This document shows, piece by piece, positions 1 through 7,430 of a stretch of DNA of 25,538 nucleotides (the stretch's first letter is position 1; each line of letters starts with the position of its first letter). The DNA lies in the NCBI GenBank assembly GCA_023091735.1, contig JALKBU010000764.1:1-25538 (forward strand). The letters run 5' to 3'. The position numbers and the translations under genes were made by a program. This stretch comes from Trichomonas tenax (taxonomy: Eukaryota; Parabasalia; Trichomonadida; Trichomonadidae). The notes under the pieces are model-generated. The model was not told the origin of the DNA, made no database searches, and saw only the letters and a program-made list of their open reading frames with translations.

Positions 1-138
1 AACTCAATGTTGGAAGCCAAAGAAGACTTCATTATGAGTAGTTGTGGCCTCATAGTGAAGGATGACCTGGTGATCTAGCAGAGATGCATCCAGATGCCTA
101 TTCAAAAGAAGCATGATTCGATGCATGAGTTAGTAATT
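1..138. other. Unassigned sequence at the window edge
   Basis: I see no convincing gene here. A short open stretch reading MLEAKEDFIMSS runs into stops and matches no family I recognise. It lies outside the hairpin and direct repeats that start at 139, so it may be flanking host DNA or the tail of a gene cut by the window edge. Confidence 0.3.
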
Positions 139-185
139 AGATGTTCGCATCCCTCGAGTCTTCGCCTCGAGCTCTGCGAACATCT
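139..185. repeat. Tight inverted repeat (hairpin) at element end
   Basis: AGATGTTCGCA (139-149) is perfectly complementary to TGCGAACATCT (175-185). Inside it two CTCGAG copies (153-158 and 166-171) also pair, leaving a 7-nt loop. The outer arm AGATGTTCGCA and the phrase CTGCGAACATC recur at the start of each direct-repeat unit that follows. The reverse-type palindrome GTTCGCAGAAC occurs at 25290. This may be the tip or subterminal part of the Maverick element, but that role is inferred. Confidence 0.6.
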
Positions 186-541
186 TTTTAAATATATTTA
201 CGACAGAATTAGTTTTACAAGTTAGGTTCCCCCATATGGAAAATTAATTTTTGAATTTGCTTACAAAATTAACGTTAAAATTTATTTTGGAATTCCTGAC
301 TTTATAAAATTTATTCAGTTTTTGAAAAAATAATCCACGAGTTCTGCGAACATCTTTTTAAGTAATTACTGAACTCACAAATTATAAAAACAATGATTTA
401 TTAATGATATATATTTACGACAGAATTAATTTTAGAAATTAGTGTCCCCCATATAGAGAATAAAATTTTGAATTTGCTTACAAAATTAACGTTAAAATTA
501 ATTTTGAAACTTATGACTTTATAAAATTTATTCAGTTTTAA
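168..541. repeat. Two diverged direct repeats, about 160 and 205 bp
   Basis: Unit 1 (about 168-324) and unit 2 (about 338-541) share, in order, CGAG-TCTGCGAACATC, TTTACGACAGAATTA, CCCCCATAT, TTGAATTTGCTTACAAAATT and TTTATAAAATTTATTCAG. Unit 2 carries about 48 extra bases near 362-409. They sit just outside the first Maverick-type gene, which fits terminal or subterminal repeats of that element. No gene is visible in them. Confidence 0.75.
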
Positions 542-634
542 AATTAATTTATGACTAACTAACTAAGAAAAGAAAGCGAAAAGAAATGAGGGTAAGGAAA
601 TTTGAAAAATCATTTTAGTGGTTATGAGAGAAAT

Positions 635-964
635 TTATTTGGATTTCTTCTCTTCCTGCTTCTTCTTTTCTTCGGGACTTTGTCCCTCAAGGGCTTTAGC
701 CCTTTCCTCTGCTTCTCTCATACACTTACTTATCCATCTCGGATTCTTCTGTCTTCCTGCAGCAAGTGCTGCTAATTGTTTTTCTGTACACTTACGTTTA
801 GGATTAACGGGTTTTTCCTCCGTTGCTCCTTCAACATTTTTTTCATTCTTTTTCGTCTTTCTTGTTTTCATTGTTGTTTTGAGTTCGTGACCTTCGGTCT
901 TGGAGCTAAGTTCCTTTAATATTTCTTCTTTTAATGTCGCTTTCAAAGTTTCGAAGTCTGTCAT
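635..964 (-). CDS. Small Lys/Glu-rich Maverick-associated protein
   Basis: A 109-residue, highly charged protein. The N-terminal third (residues 1-25) looks like a short amphipathic helix. The middle contains the basic segment KQLAALAAGRQKNPRWI, and the tail is almost all Lys, Glu and Gln (EERAKALEGQSPEEKKK). Motifs of the type QLAALAAGR-K are common in small basic proteins of Polinton-like and large DNA virus genomes, so DNA or RNA binding is a reasonable guess, but no fold is recognised. It is divergent from the gene at 1018, with 53 bp of AT-rich DNA between their ATGs, which must hold both promoters. Position beside a PolB fragment supports a Maverick origin. It may still be intact although the polymerase is not. 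Confidence 0.6.
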   Translation of the reverse strand: MTDFETLKATLKEEILKELSSKTEGHELKTTMKTRKTKKNEKNVEGATEEKPVNPKRKCTEKQLAALAAGRQKNPRWISKCMREAEERAKALEGQSPEEKKKQEEKKSK

Positions 965-1017
965 GGTTTTATATTGGATAAAAATTTAAAATATTATTTT
1001 TTAATACTAATTAAATC

Positions 1018-1263
1018 ATGAGCTTAAGCAGATCAGAGAGAAATTCAATAATCATTAATGATGCAAAAGGAATACAACATCCGTTATATTATGTAATGAC
1101 TGATAAAAACGGTAAAATTCAAGTTCGTAAGAGAAAGGTTCCATTAACTAATACGCCAACTGAACCAAAACCTGTGGTAGTTAATGAAGAGCAAGTTACT
1201 GAACCAGTAGAAAAAGAAAATGTAACTATTTATGAATCAGTGACGAATAAAAAAACTCCTTGA
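1018..1263 (+). CDS. Small Maverick-associated hypothetical protein, probably truncated
   Basis: An 81-residue reading frame starting MSLSRSERNS, with a basic patch (KIQVRKRKVPL) and a Thr/Pro/Glu-rich tail. No family is recognised. A second short open stretch begins at ATG 1268 in the +1 frame (MLEVLERSTESNDLN..., to about 1354), so the original protein may have been longer and broken by a small indel at the run of A's at 1263-1268. Upstream is an AT-rich box (about 985-1017) resembling the one before the reading frame at 15228. The same-strand polymerase fragment follows about 100 bp later. Confidence 0.45.
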   Translation: MSLSRSERNSIIINDAKGIQHPLYYVMTDKNGKIQVRKRKVPLTNTPTEPKPVVVNEEQVTEPVEKENVTIYESVTNKKTP

Positions 1264-1365
1264 AAAAATGTTAGAAGTTCTTGAACGCAGTACTGAATCA
1301 AATGATTTAAATAAAAACCCGGTTGAACGTCAAAAGGATATTTTGAACCAATAAGTTACGGTGAC

Positions 1366-1794
1366 ATGTTTACTTACACTACGACTTTATACAAACAAAA
1401 TTTAGCTGAAATGACAGACTTAAAATATAATCCTAAATTCTGTTGCAGAGTTAAAGAGGAATACATACCGAAAGAAGGAAAGAAGAAAAACAAGGTTGAT
1501 ATTAAGCCAGAACACTTTTATTTTGCAGATTTTGAATGTTCAACGGATGGCGTTCATAAAGCATTTAACATATGTTTTGATAACGAGAAAGGAACAAATC
1601 CTAGAAGTATTTGGGGTAAAGATTGCGCTATAGAATTTCTTGAAACTCTCGAAGACAAAAGCCTTGTATATTTTCATAATTTATCTTATGACATTAATTG
1701 TATATTACGACATCTCGATAAGGTAACAGGAACGCCGATCATTAAAGGATCAAGAACTATGTTAATTCAAGGAGAATATTATAGGTTTTTCTGA
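1366..1794 (+). pseudogene. Maverick/Polinton protein-primed DNA polymerase B, N-terminal exonuclease fragment
   Basis: Only 142 residues of what is normally a polymerase of roughly a thousand or more. The proofreading exonuclease motifs are recognisable: Exo I as FADFECSTDG (Asp55, Glu57) and Exo II as FHNLSYDINCIL (Asn105, Tyr108, Asp109). This is the family-B, protein-primed type found in Maverick/Polinton elements, which are abundant in trichomonads. The frame stops with TGA right after GEYYRFF. The following bases do not continue the polymerase in any frame, so the fragment ends at a deletion or rearrangement point, not just a point mutation. The Exo III, palm (DxD) and thumb regions are absent from the window. 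It could be transcribed but cannot make a polymerase. Confidence 0.8.
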
Positions 1795-2460
1795 AATCAT
1801 GATAGTATTTAAGTTTTAATGGTAGGTTTAAGTCATAACATTAATTACCTTGAACTTTTGAATGAAGATATCTTCTGTAAGCAAGTAATAAGGCTTACAA
1901 TCGTATTATATGGTATAGCATTTCGTGAGCAGCAGGGTCCGGCTAGATTTAGTAGGGAAACAGCTTATTTTGAATTTTGCAAATAGCAATTTGTGAGGGA
2001 AAACACATGTAAAAGTAAATATAATCCGATAGTTATGCTAAGCAGGAGAGATGAAAGCGAGGCTGCTCATAAAAGATAAGGCGTGACGCAGTTTTTTAAA
2101 ACATTAATCTAAAAACGTTTTGAGATAAAAAGAATTGAATTGATCTCAGAAATATTTTTATTTTGAAATACTGACGATTATTATTCAGAATTTTTGAAAT
2201 ATTTACAAACTATATCGCAAGTCCAAAAAAACTCGCTAAATCGAGCTGTTTTCGTGATATTCAGGATTATCACAAAATGTCAATACTATTGATTCTATCA
2301 TTTTGTTATTTTGAAGAAGCAAAAATGTAAAACTAAATCTCGAGAATTCCTCGCTTAATCTATGATTTTTATTTTACATTTGCAATCTATAGTTGATGCT
2401 GAGCATTTTAGTACCACAGAGTAAAGAAAATTGATATAATATAGAAAATATTTTTAATTT
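1795..2460. other. Gene-free stretch after Maverick break
   Basis: No supported gene. A 55-codon frame (ATG 1819 to TAG 1984-1986) contains FREQQGPARFSRETAYF but matches nothing I know. The part around 1920-2100 is less AT-rich than its surroundings and could be a scrap of an older element. I found no tRNA or rRNA features. Confidence 0.4.
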
Positions 2461-2481
2461 TTTTTCGATGGTAATGGAGTT

Positions 2482-2770
2482 TGATGGAATAAAAAATTTT
2501 TATTGAAATAAAGGTGACTTTATGCGAATAAAGTGAATTTGGAATCAAACCCTATTTTGGAATAACCGCCAATTTGGAATAATGACGGTTATTCCATATG
2601 CCAAAAATAGGTCGAAAAGTGACAATAATGGAATACCCGAATTATTTGGAATCGCCGAATATTTGGATATGCGCATAATGCTCTCAAAATTTGGAATCAA
2701 CTTCGATATTGGAATTAGGAATAATTGATAATAATGGAATCAAAAATATTTTGGAATAACCCACAAGCAG
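2482..2770. repeat. Field of dispersed TTGGAAT motifs with an inverted repeat
   Basis: About ten copies of (A/T)TTGGAAT or close variants occur in under 300 bp, for example TTTTGGAATAACC at 2556, AATTTGGAAT at 2571, TTTGGAATCGCC at 2645, TTTGGAATCAAC at 2690 and TTTTGGAATAACC near 2750. GGAATAACCG (2559-2568) pairs perfectly with CGGTTATTCC (2586-2595), and CCTATTTTGG (2551-2560) can pair with CCAAAAATAGG (601-611 of the 2000 block, i.e. 2601-2611). There is no open reading frame. The neighbouring BspA relic also repeats a similar word from its LRR codons, so this could be its fully decayed downstream part or an independent repeat. Confidence 0.55.
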
Positions 2771-2793
2771 TTGGAAACATAATCACTTTATCC

Positions 2794-4864
2794 TCAATTC
2801 CAATTACTCTTGAGATTGATACATCCTTCAAATGCATTATTTCCAATGCTCCTCACTGTGTTATCTGGAATCAATATGGATTCTAAATTCCTACAACCAA
2901 TAAAAGCACCTTGTGCAATTGATGTGACAGTAAAAGCTAATGCAAAGAAATTTGAAGGCGAAGCTGGTGGATAAACGATCATTGATGTTTTATCAAGATT
3001 ATATAAAGCTCCATAATCAACAACAAAATATCGGGACTTGAAGTTGCTAATTTGGGCAAAGTTAATGCATCCTTCAAAAACATTAAAACCAATTGTTTGC
3101 AAATTTGAATTATCTCTGATTGTTAATGTTGTTAAGGAAGAGCATCCTTTAAAGCATTGCTGACCCAGAACAGCCACTGAATTTGGAATTGCTATTGATC
3201 TAATTTTCGTGTTCATGAATGCATTGTTTCCAATATTATCGATGTTATCTGGTATCATGATATCTGTCAATGAAACACAATCAGCAAGCATTCTGATTGG
3301 AATATCTCCAGATGTAAACAAATTCGATACAAATGATATTTGCTGCAGTCCACTTGAATTAAAGCAATAAGAACCCATCGAAATAATGTTATTTGGAATA
3401 TTTATCGATGTTAATTTCTATGTATTAGAAAAGACAGCATTTTCTAGTTGAATATCAGATTGACAATTAAAAATAACCTGTGTGATAGCAATGCACATCG
3501 AAAATGCTTCATTGTTGATTGTTAAGCGGGAAGCAGAATTGAACTCAACAGATGGTACAAATTTGCATTCTGCAAATGCATTATCGATCGTGATCAATTT
3601 TGAACCAAAATTGATTGGTTGATTTAAACTTGTTCTATAGAAAGCATATGAGGAGATTGTTTGAATTTCTGGCATCAAAATAATAGTTCTTAAATTTGTG
3701 CAACCAGAGAATGCTTCTGACTCTATTACTTGCATTTGTAATGTTCCTCTGCATGTTAATGTCGTCAATGAAGCTTTGTCCTTGAATGCCATACTTCGAA
3801 TTTTTGTAATTGCTTCTGGAATTTCAAAAGATATCATAAAGATTCGGACAACTTGCAAAGGCAGGTGCACCAATTGATATCACTCCATCTGGAATGTCAA
3901 TTCTTGTTAAAGCTGATGCATAAAATGTTGCCTGCCAAATATTTGTAATTTTGATGGAAGTTGGATTGAAGCTAAACTAGTTGTACTTCTAAATGCTCCT
4001 GGACCGATGTATGAGCAACCATCAGGGATAGTTAGTGATGTGATTAATGTAGAGTTAAATGTGCTATCTTCAATTCTTGTTAATGAATTTGGAAAACTTA
4101 ACTATGTTAGTTTTGAGTTAACAAATGCTCCTTGAATAATTGTTGTGACTCCATTGGGAACTTCATAATTTCCTGTTTTACTTGTGGCAACATAGTATAT
4201 TGATGTTTTTTGTTTATTGAAAATAACGTTGTTGTCGTCAAGAAAAGTTGGATTGTTTGAATCAACTGTAATTGCATTGATTTTAACATTTTGAAATGCT
4301 AATCCAGATATAGGAGAAACACTTGGGAAATAACAAAGCTTGTAATGGCCATTCCATATAAAACAATTTGTACTAAGGACTTTAATGCAGAATTAGAAGC
4401 GAATGCGAGCGAGGTTAATTGATAATTATGCGCGCTAATCCAAATTCATCAATTACAGAAACTGTTGATGGAATATTGAGTGATTGAATTGCTAGATACG
4501 AAAGAGCATAAGTTTTTATTGTTGTTTAACCTTCTGGAAGTGCAATTGATGATACTAAAGAACATTTTTGGAAAGCATTTTCACTAATTTTTGTTAATTT
4601 TGAACATCCCGACAAATCAATAGATGTGAGCTTTGCACATTGATAGAAAGCATATTTTCTGATAGTTTTCAAATTAGAATTCGACTGAAACGTAAAACTT
4701 TGCAATGTATTAATTAAAAACATAAAACAATAATCATCGGCCGATATTCCATAAATAGTTTCGATGGTTGATGGAATCTCATAGTTTGCATCTGTTGTTG
4801 TGACGTGTTGGAGGACTTTTCCGTCCCCGCTAATCGACGCCATGATAACCTTACATTTTATCAT
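2794..4864 (-). pseudogene. BspA-like leucine-rich-repeat surface protein, decayed
   Basis: The minus strand encodes a string of TpLRR/BspA-type repeats (LRR_5), with units such as IPNSVAVLGQQCFKGCSSL, IRKYAFYQCAKLTSIDLSG and SIGNNAFEGCINL. This is the huge trichomonad family of surface and secreted LRR proteins thought to act in adhesion. It is broken. Open pieces lie at 4864-4526, 4289-4107, 3873-3418 and 3378-2794. The last two are in one frame and separated only by an in-frame TAG (3418-3420). Near 3835 the repeat phrase passes from one frame to another (frameshift), and LRR-like phrases also continue between the pieces in other frames. The C-terminus after about 2800 is lost. The start is probably ATG 4864 or the internal ATG at 4843. 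Confidence 0.9.
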
Positions 4865-4881
4865 TTTATCATTTTTCGTTA

Positions 4882-5107
4882 ACCACTAAATTTATTGGTT
4901 GCTGATATTGAGGCTCATTCATACATCTTCAGAGGCAGTGGATTATTCACTGGATACCATTTATACCATGATGCAATAAAATTAAGTTTAATTGGCTTCA
5001 ATTCTATTGCCAATTCATGCTTTGTTAACTTTACGAGTCTTGTGAATCTCACTTTCGATGACAGTCTCGAATCTATTCCCTCTTTTTTCTATTTTCAGCA
5101 ATGGTGA
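4882..5107 (+). pseudogene. BspA-like LRR fragment, opposite strand
   Basis: About 70 codons without an ATG. The frame is open from just after a stop at 4880 and ends in TGA at 5105-5107. It contains a recognisable BspA-type unit, SLIGFNSIANSCFVNF followed by TSLVNLTFDDSLESIP. It lies head to head with the larger LRR relic, with the two 5' ends only a few dozen bases apart. It represents the N-terminal end of a second family member, cut off after little more than one repeat. Confidence 0.7.
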
Positions 5108-5143
5108 ATTTTACAGTCTTGAAGAAATGAAAGGAAAAAGCAA

Positions 5144-5157
5144 TTTGACATGTAAAT
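5144..5157 (+). promoter_or_regulatory. TTTGACATGTAAAT promoter-like element
   Basis: This word lies 50-63 nt before the ATG of the tetraspanin-like gene. Near-identical words lie before the CHD-like gene (minus strand, 23747-23734) and the Atp23-like gene (minus strand, 7220-7207), and twice before the hairpin array at 14171. The shared consensus is TTTGWCAYGTAAA. The promoter role is inferred from position only. Confidence 0.4.
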
Positions 5158-5206
5158 AATTGTCAGAAATCAGAAAAAAAAATAAGAAAAAAGTGGCAAA
5201 ATAACG

Positions 5207-5821
5207 ATGAGTTTCATTGACCAATATTCAAAGTGTCTAAACATAACCTTAGCGGTGTTAACGACTTTGGTGCTGCTTATGACGGGTTTCGAAATCGTTA
5301 TGCCCGTTATGACCTTTATTATGGGAATTATCGATGTTATAATGACAAGCGGAACCGAATTGATATCAACAAAGAACATATTTATGTTCACTTCGGAGAT
5401 TGCTATGACAGCGTTCAGTATTTTATTGTTTATGATCTATTTATTGCAATTAAATTTTACATTCAAAAAGAAAATCATGGCTTTACGTCATATTGCGAAT
5501 ATCCTCTTTACAATTACAGCCATTTGTCTCCTTGCTGCCTCTAAAAAGACAAACGAAGAACAATTTTTGAAAGATATTGCGAAAAATTGGGGAAGTGACG
5601 AAATAACAAGGAAATACCAATCAAAACATGTTTGCTCAGGCTACGAATATAATAGCAATGTTTCAACAAATTGTTTTTCATATGTTTCGAATGATGCTAA
5701 AAAAGTTTTTAGCTTTGGACGTAAATTTTCCGTTCCATGTGCATTATGGTGGACGCCTGTTATCCTTTATTCGATTATATCGATAATTCTTATAATTCTC
5801 GATCGTACATTGAAGTTTTAA
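5207..5821 (+). CDS. Tetraspanin-like four-pass membrane protein
   Basis: A 204-residue protein with the tetraspanin layout: hydrophobic segments at about 12-46, 59-82, 93-111 and 180-198, a short first loop and a large second loop (about 112-179). The large loop has Trp128-Gly129 and then RKYQSKHVCSG, where the family hallmark CCG appears as CSG (Cys143). Further cysteines at 156 and 178 could form loop disulfides, and N-glycosylation sequons are present (NVS at 151-153). Length fits trichomonad tetraspanins. These organise membrane microdomains and are found on the plasma membrane, flagella and exosomes of trichomonads. The start ATG 5207 follows an A-rich leader, and the stop is TAAA. No other membrane family fits better. 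Confidence 0.75.
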   Translation: MSFIDQYSKCLNITLAVLTTLVLLMTGFEIVMPVMTFIMGIIDVIMTSGTELISTKNIFMFTSEIAMTAFSILLFMIYLLQLNFTFKKKIMALRHIANILFTITAICLLAASKKTNEEQFLKDIAKNWGSDEITRKYQSKHVCSGYEYNSNVSTNCFSYVSNDAKKVFSFGRKFSVPCALWWTPVILYSIISIILIILDRTLKF

Positions 5822-6573
5822 ACTTTTGTATTGTTTTTTTTTTGTATAGAAATTTATACGCTTTTATCACTGCCAATCACCTTTTGTTTTACGGATTTAT
5901 TTTAAAATTTTTCATGGAAATACAAAAACAAATTTGGATCAAACTTCCTCCGTTCAGATCAAACATTGACATAGAACTTTGGTAGAATAATTCCAAATAC
6001 TTTTAGAGTTGAATTCAATATATAGCAAATTGAGGTCGATAATTTTAGAAAATAACCCTAAGCCACACTGCTTTAAGCTGTGTTAGCGCCAATAGCTCAA
6101 CAAATTTTCATACATAAAATATATTTTATTTTTGTTATCTATTGAGAAAATCCTTGTTGAAGCATGGACTTTCTGATCTGAATCATAGTGTTTTTTTATA
6201 CATTGGTTCTTATATATAAAAATAAATGCAACTAAATAATTATTGCATAAAGTTTTACTGCATAATATAGATTGGCCCTGAGCTTAAAGTCTAATTGATA
6301 ATATTAATATTAAGAAACTTATATCTGGCCCTTAGTTTAAAGTCTAATGGAATCAGGTTTGATTTTTTTTTTAAATATAAAATATCTAAATTCACTCAAA
6401 AAATCTGGCACCACTCATCTATTTTCTATAAGTTTAGTATATAATATATGCATTGATTAAAGAATCAAAAATATAAAAATTTCAAATTTTGCTTTTTTGA
6501 TCAATTATGCTTGAGTGTACCAAAATTCGTGATGGGTTTGTGTAAAACGACACTAACAATCAGCAACATAAAT
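5822..6573. repeat. Intergenic DNA with a 53-bp-spaced direct repeat
   Basis: No gene. TGGCCCTGAGCTTAAAGTC (6273) and TGGCCCTTAGTTTAAAGTC (6326) are two copies of a 23-bp word (6273-6295, 6326-6348) offset by 53 bp. A short hairpin around CACACTGCTTTAAGCTGTG lies at 6064-6082. The rest is AT-rich spacer between convergent 3' ends of the tetraspanin-like (+) and Atp23-like (-) genes. Confidence 0.5.
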
Positions 6574-7062
6574 TTAATAAATTTCATTAAAAACAGTTTC
6601 ATTGTAAGCATCATCAAAAACAGAGTTAACGACACTTTTTGCTGTTGGCCCATCTCCCAATGACAATGAAACAGCTTGAATCGCTTTATAATATGTACAA
6701 GATTTTCTAAACCATGATTGAGCGCACTCACATAGCTTCATTGCATGTATCTCGGTTCTTGCAAGTCCCTCCTTAGTGTCAATCTTTATTTTATTGACAA
6801 TGTGGTCATAACAGTGAATACATTCGTGTCTAAGCATTTCTGTGAGTTGTCCCGCATAAACACCGCTGTCGTTTATCCATATCTGCTTTTTCTGGATATG
6901 ATATAAAGCGCGAATTCCGGGGCCGCAATCTTTGATTAAAACCGGTGTTTTTGTCTTCTTTAGTATTGAACTTATCTGGCGGTCGTTTTTTGTGATGTAA
7001 TCCACTTCGTTTTGGATCTCTTTCGCCGTCAAAGGATATTGCTCATAAGAATAATCGAACAT
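6574..7062 (-). CDS. Atp23-family (M76) metalloprotease
   Basis: A 162-residue protein with a clear M76 zinc site, LRHECIHCYDH: His79 and His83 as ligands, Glu80 as catalytic base, and Asp86 at the usual HExxHxxD position. Downstream TEIHAMKL (Glu104) matches the EIRA block, and VNSVFDDAYNETVFNEIY matches the family's conserved C-terminal VFD-C-ND-PF-E-I end. The length is slightly short for the family. Atp23 in yeast matures Atp6 and assists F0 assembly in the mitochondrial intermembrane space, and the human relative is nuclear-linked. Trichomonads have hydrogenosomes without an F1F0 synthase, so the substrate must be something else. The N-terminus MFDYSYEQYPL lacks an obvious hydrogenosomal presequence. 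The start is taken at the first ATG, and the stop is TAAA. Confidence 0.85.
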   Translation of the reverse strand: MFDYSYEQYPLTAKEIQNEVDYITKNDRQISSILKKTKTPVLIKDCGPGIRALYHIQKKQIWINDSGVYAGQLTEMLRHECIHCYDHIVNKIKIDTKEGLARTEIHAMKLCECAQSWFRKSCTYYKAIQAVSLSLGDGPTAKSVVNSVFDDAYNETVFNEIY

Positions 7063-7206
7063 TTTATTTTAAATGTTGTTTTGGAATTCTTTTTTACAAA
7101 ACGAAATGTCAAATTCTTGACAAAAGTAACACATTTTGAAAAGTTTACAAAAAGGAACTTTTCTAAAATGGTTCACTTTTGTCGAATATTTCAAATTTAT
7201 GATACA

Positions 7207-7220
7207 TTTACGTGTCAAAA
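7207..7220 (-). promoter_or_regulatory. TTTTGACACGTAAA element upstream of the Atp23-like gene
   Basis: On the coding strand this reads TTTTGACACGTAAA, one base different from the word before the tetraspanin-like gene, but farther out (about 145-158 nt before the ATG). Between it and the ATG are further TTTTGTCA/TTTGACA half-words. Function is inferred. Confidence 0.3.
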
Positions 7221-7430
7221 ACTCGTTATTTATCAATCATCCATCAATCCTTTGTTATTCTTGACACAAATAGTCTGGTAAGTAACATCTCTACCAATAG
7301 CGTGTGAACATTATAAAATAAGCTTTCCATATCTAATTGAGATTAAAATCTTGATCAAAAATCATAAAATATAATAAGAATACAAACAATTTATTTTTCT
7401 GTAAATGTAAAACAAAAAATAAAATTAAAA

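Noticed and set aside
618..890. A plus-strand frame over the small Lys/Glu-rich gene
   Set aside because: Its Phe/Ser-rich translation is the antisense shadow of Lys/Glu codons.
1920..2100. RNase P or MRP RNA in the less AT-rich stretch after the Maverick break
   Set aside because: GGTCCGGCTAG and GGGAAACAGC look RNA-like, but the conserved regions of RNase P RNA are not found in order.
3418..3420. Stop-codon readthrough in the BspA-like frame
   Set aside because: Frameshifts upstream and loss of the C-terminus show ordinary decay; no readthrough context.
5233..5544. An alternative frame inside the tetraspanin-like gene
   Set aside because: It overlaps the membrane-protein frame, has no domain and no separate promoter signal.
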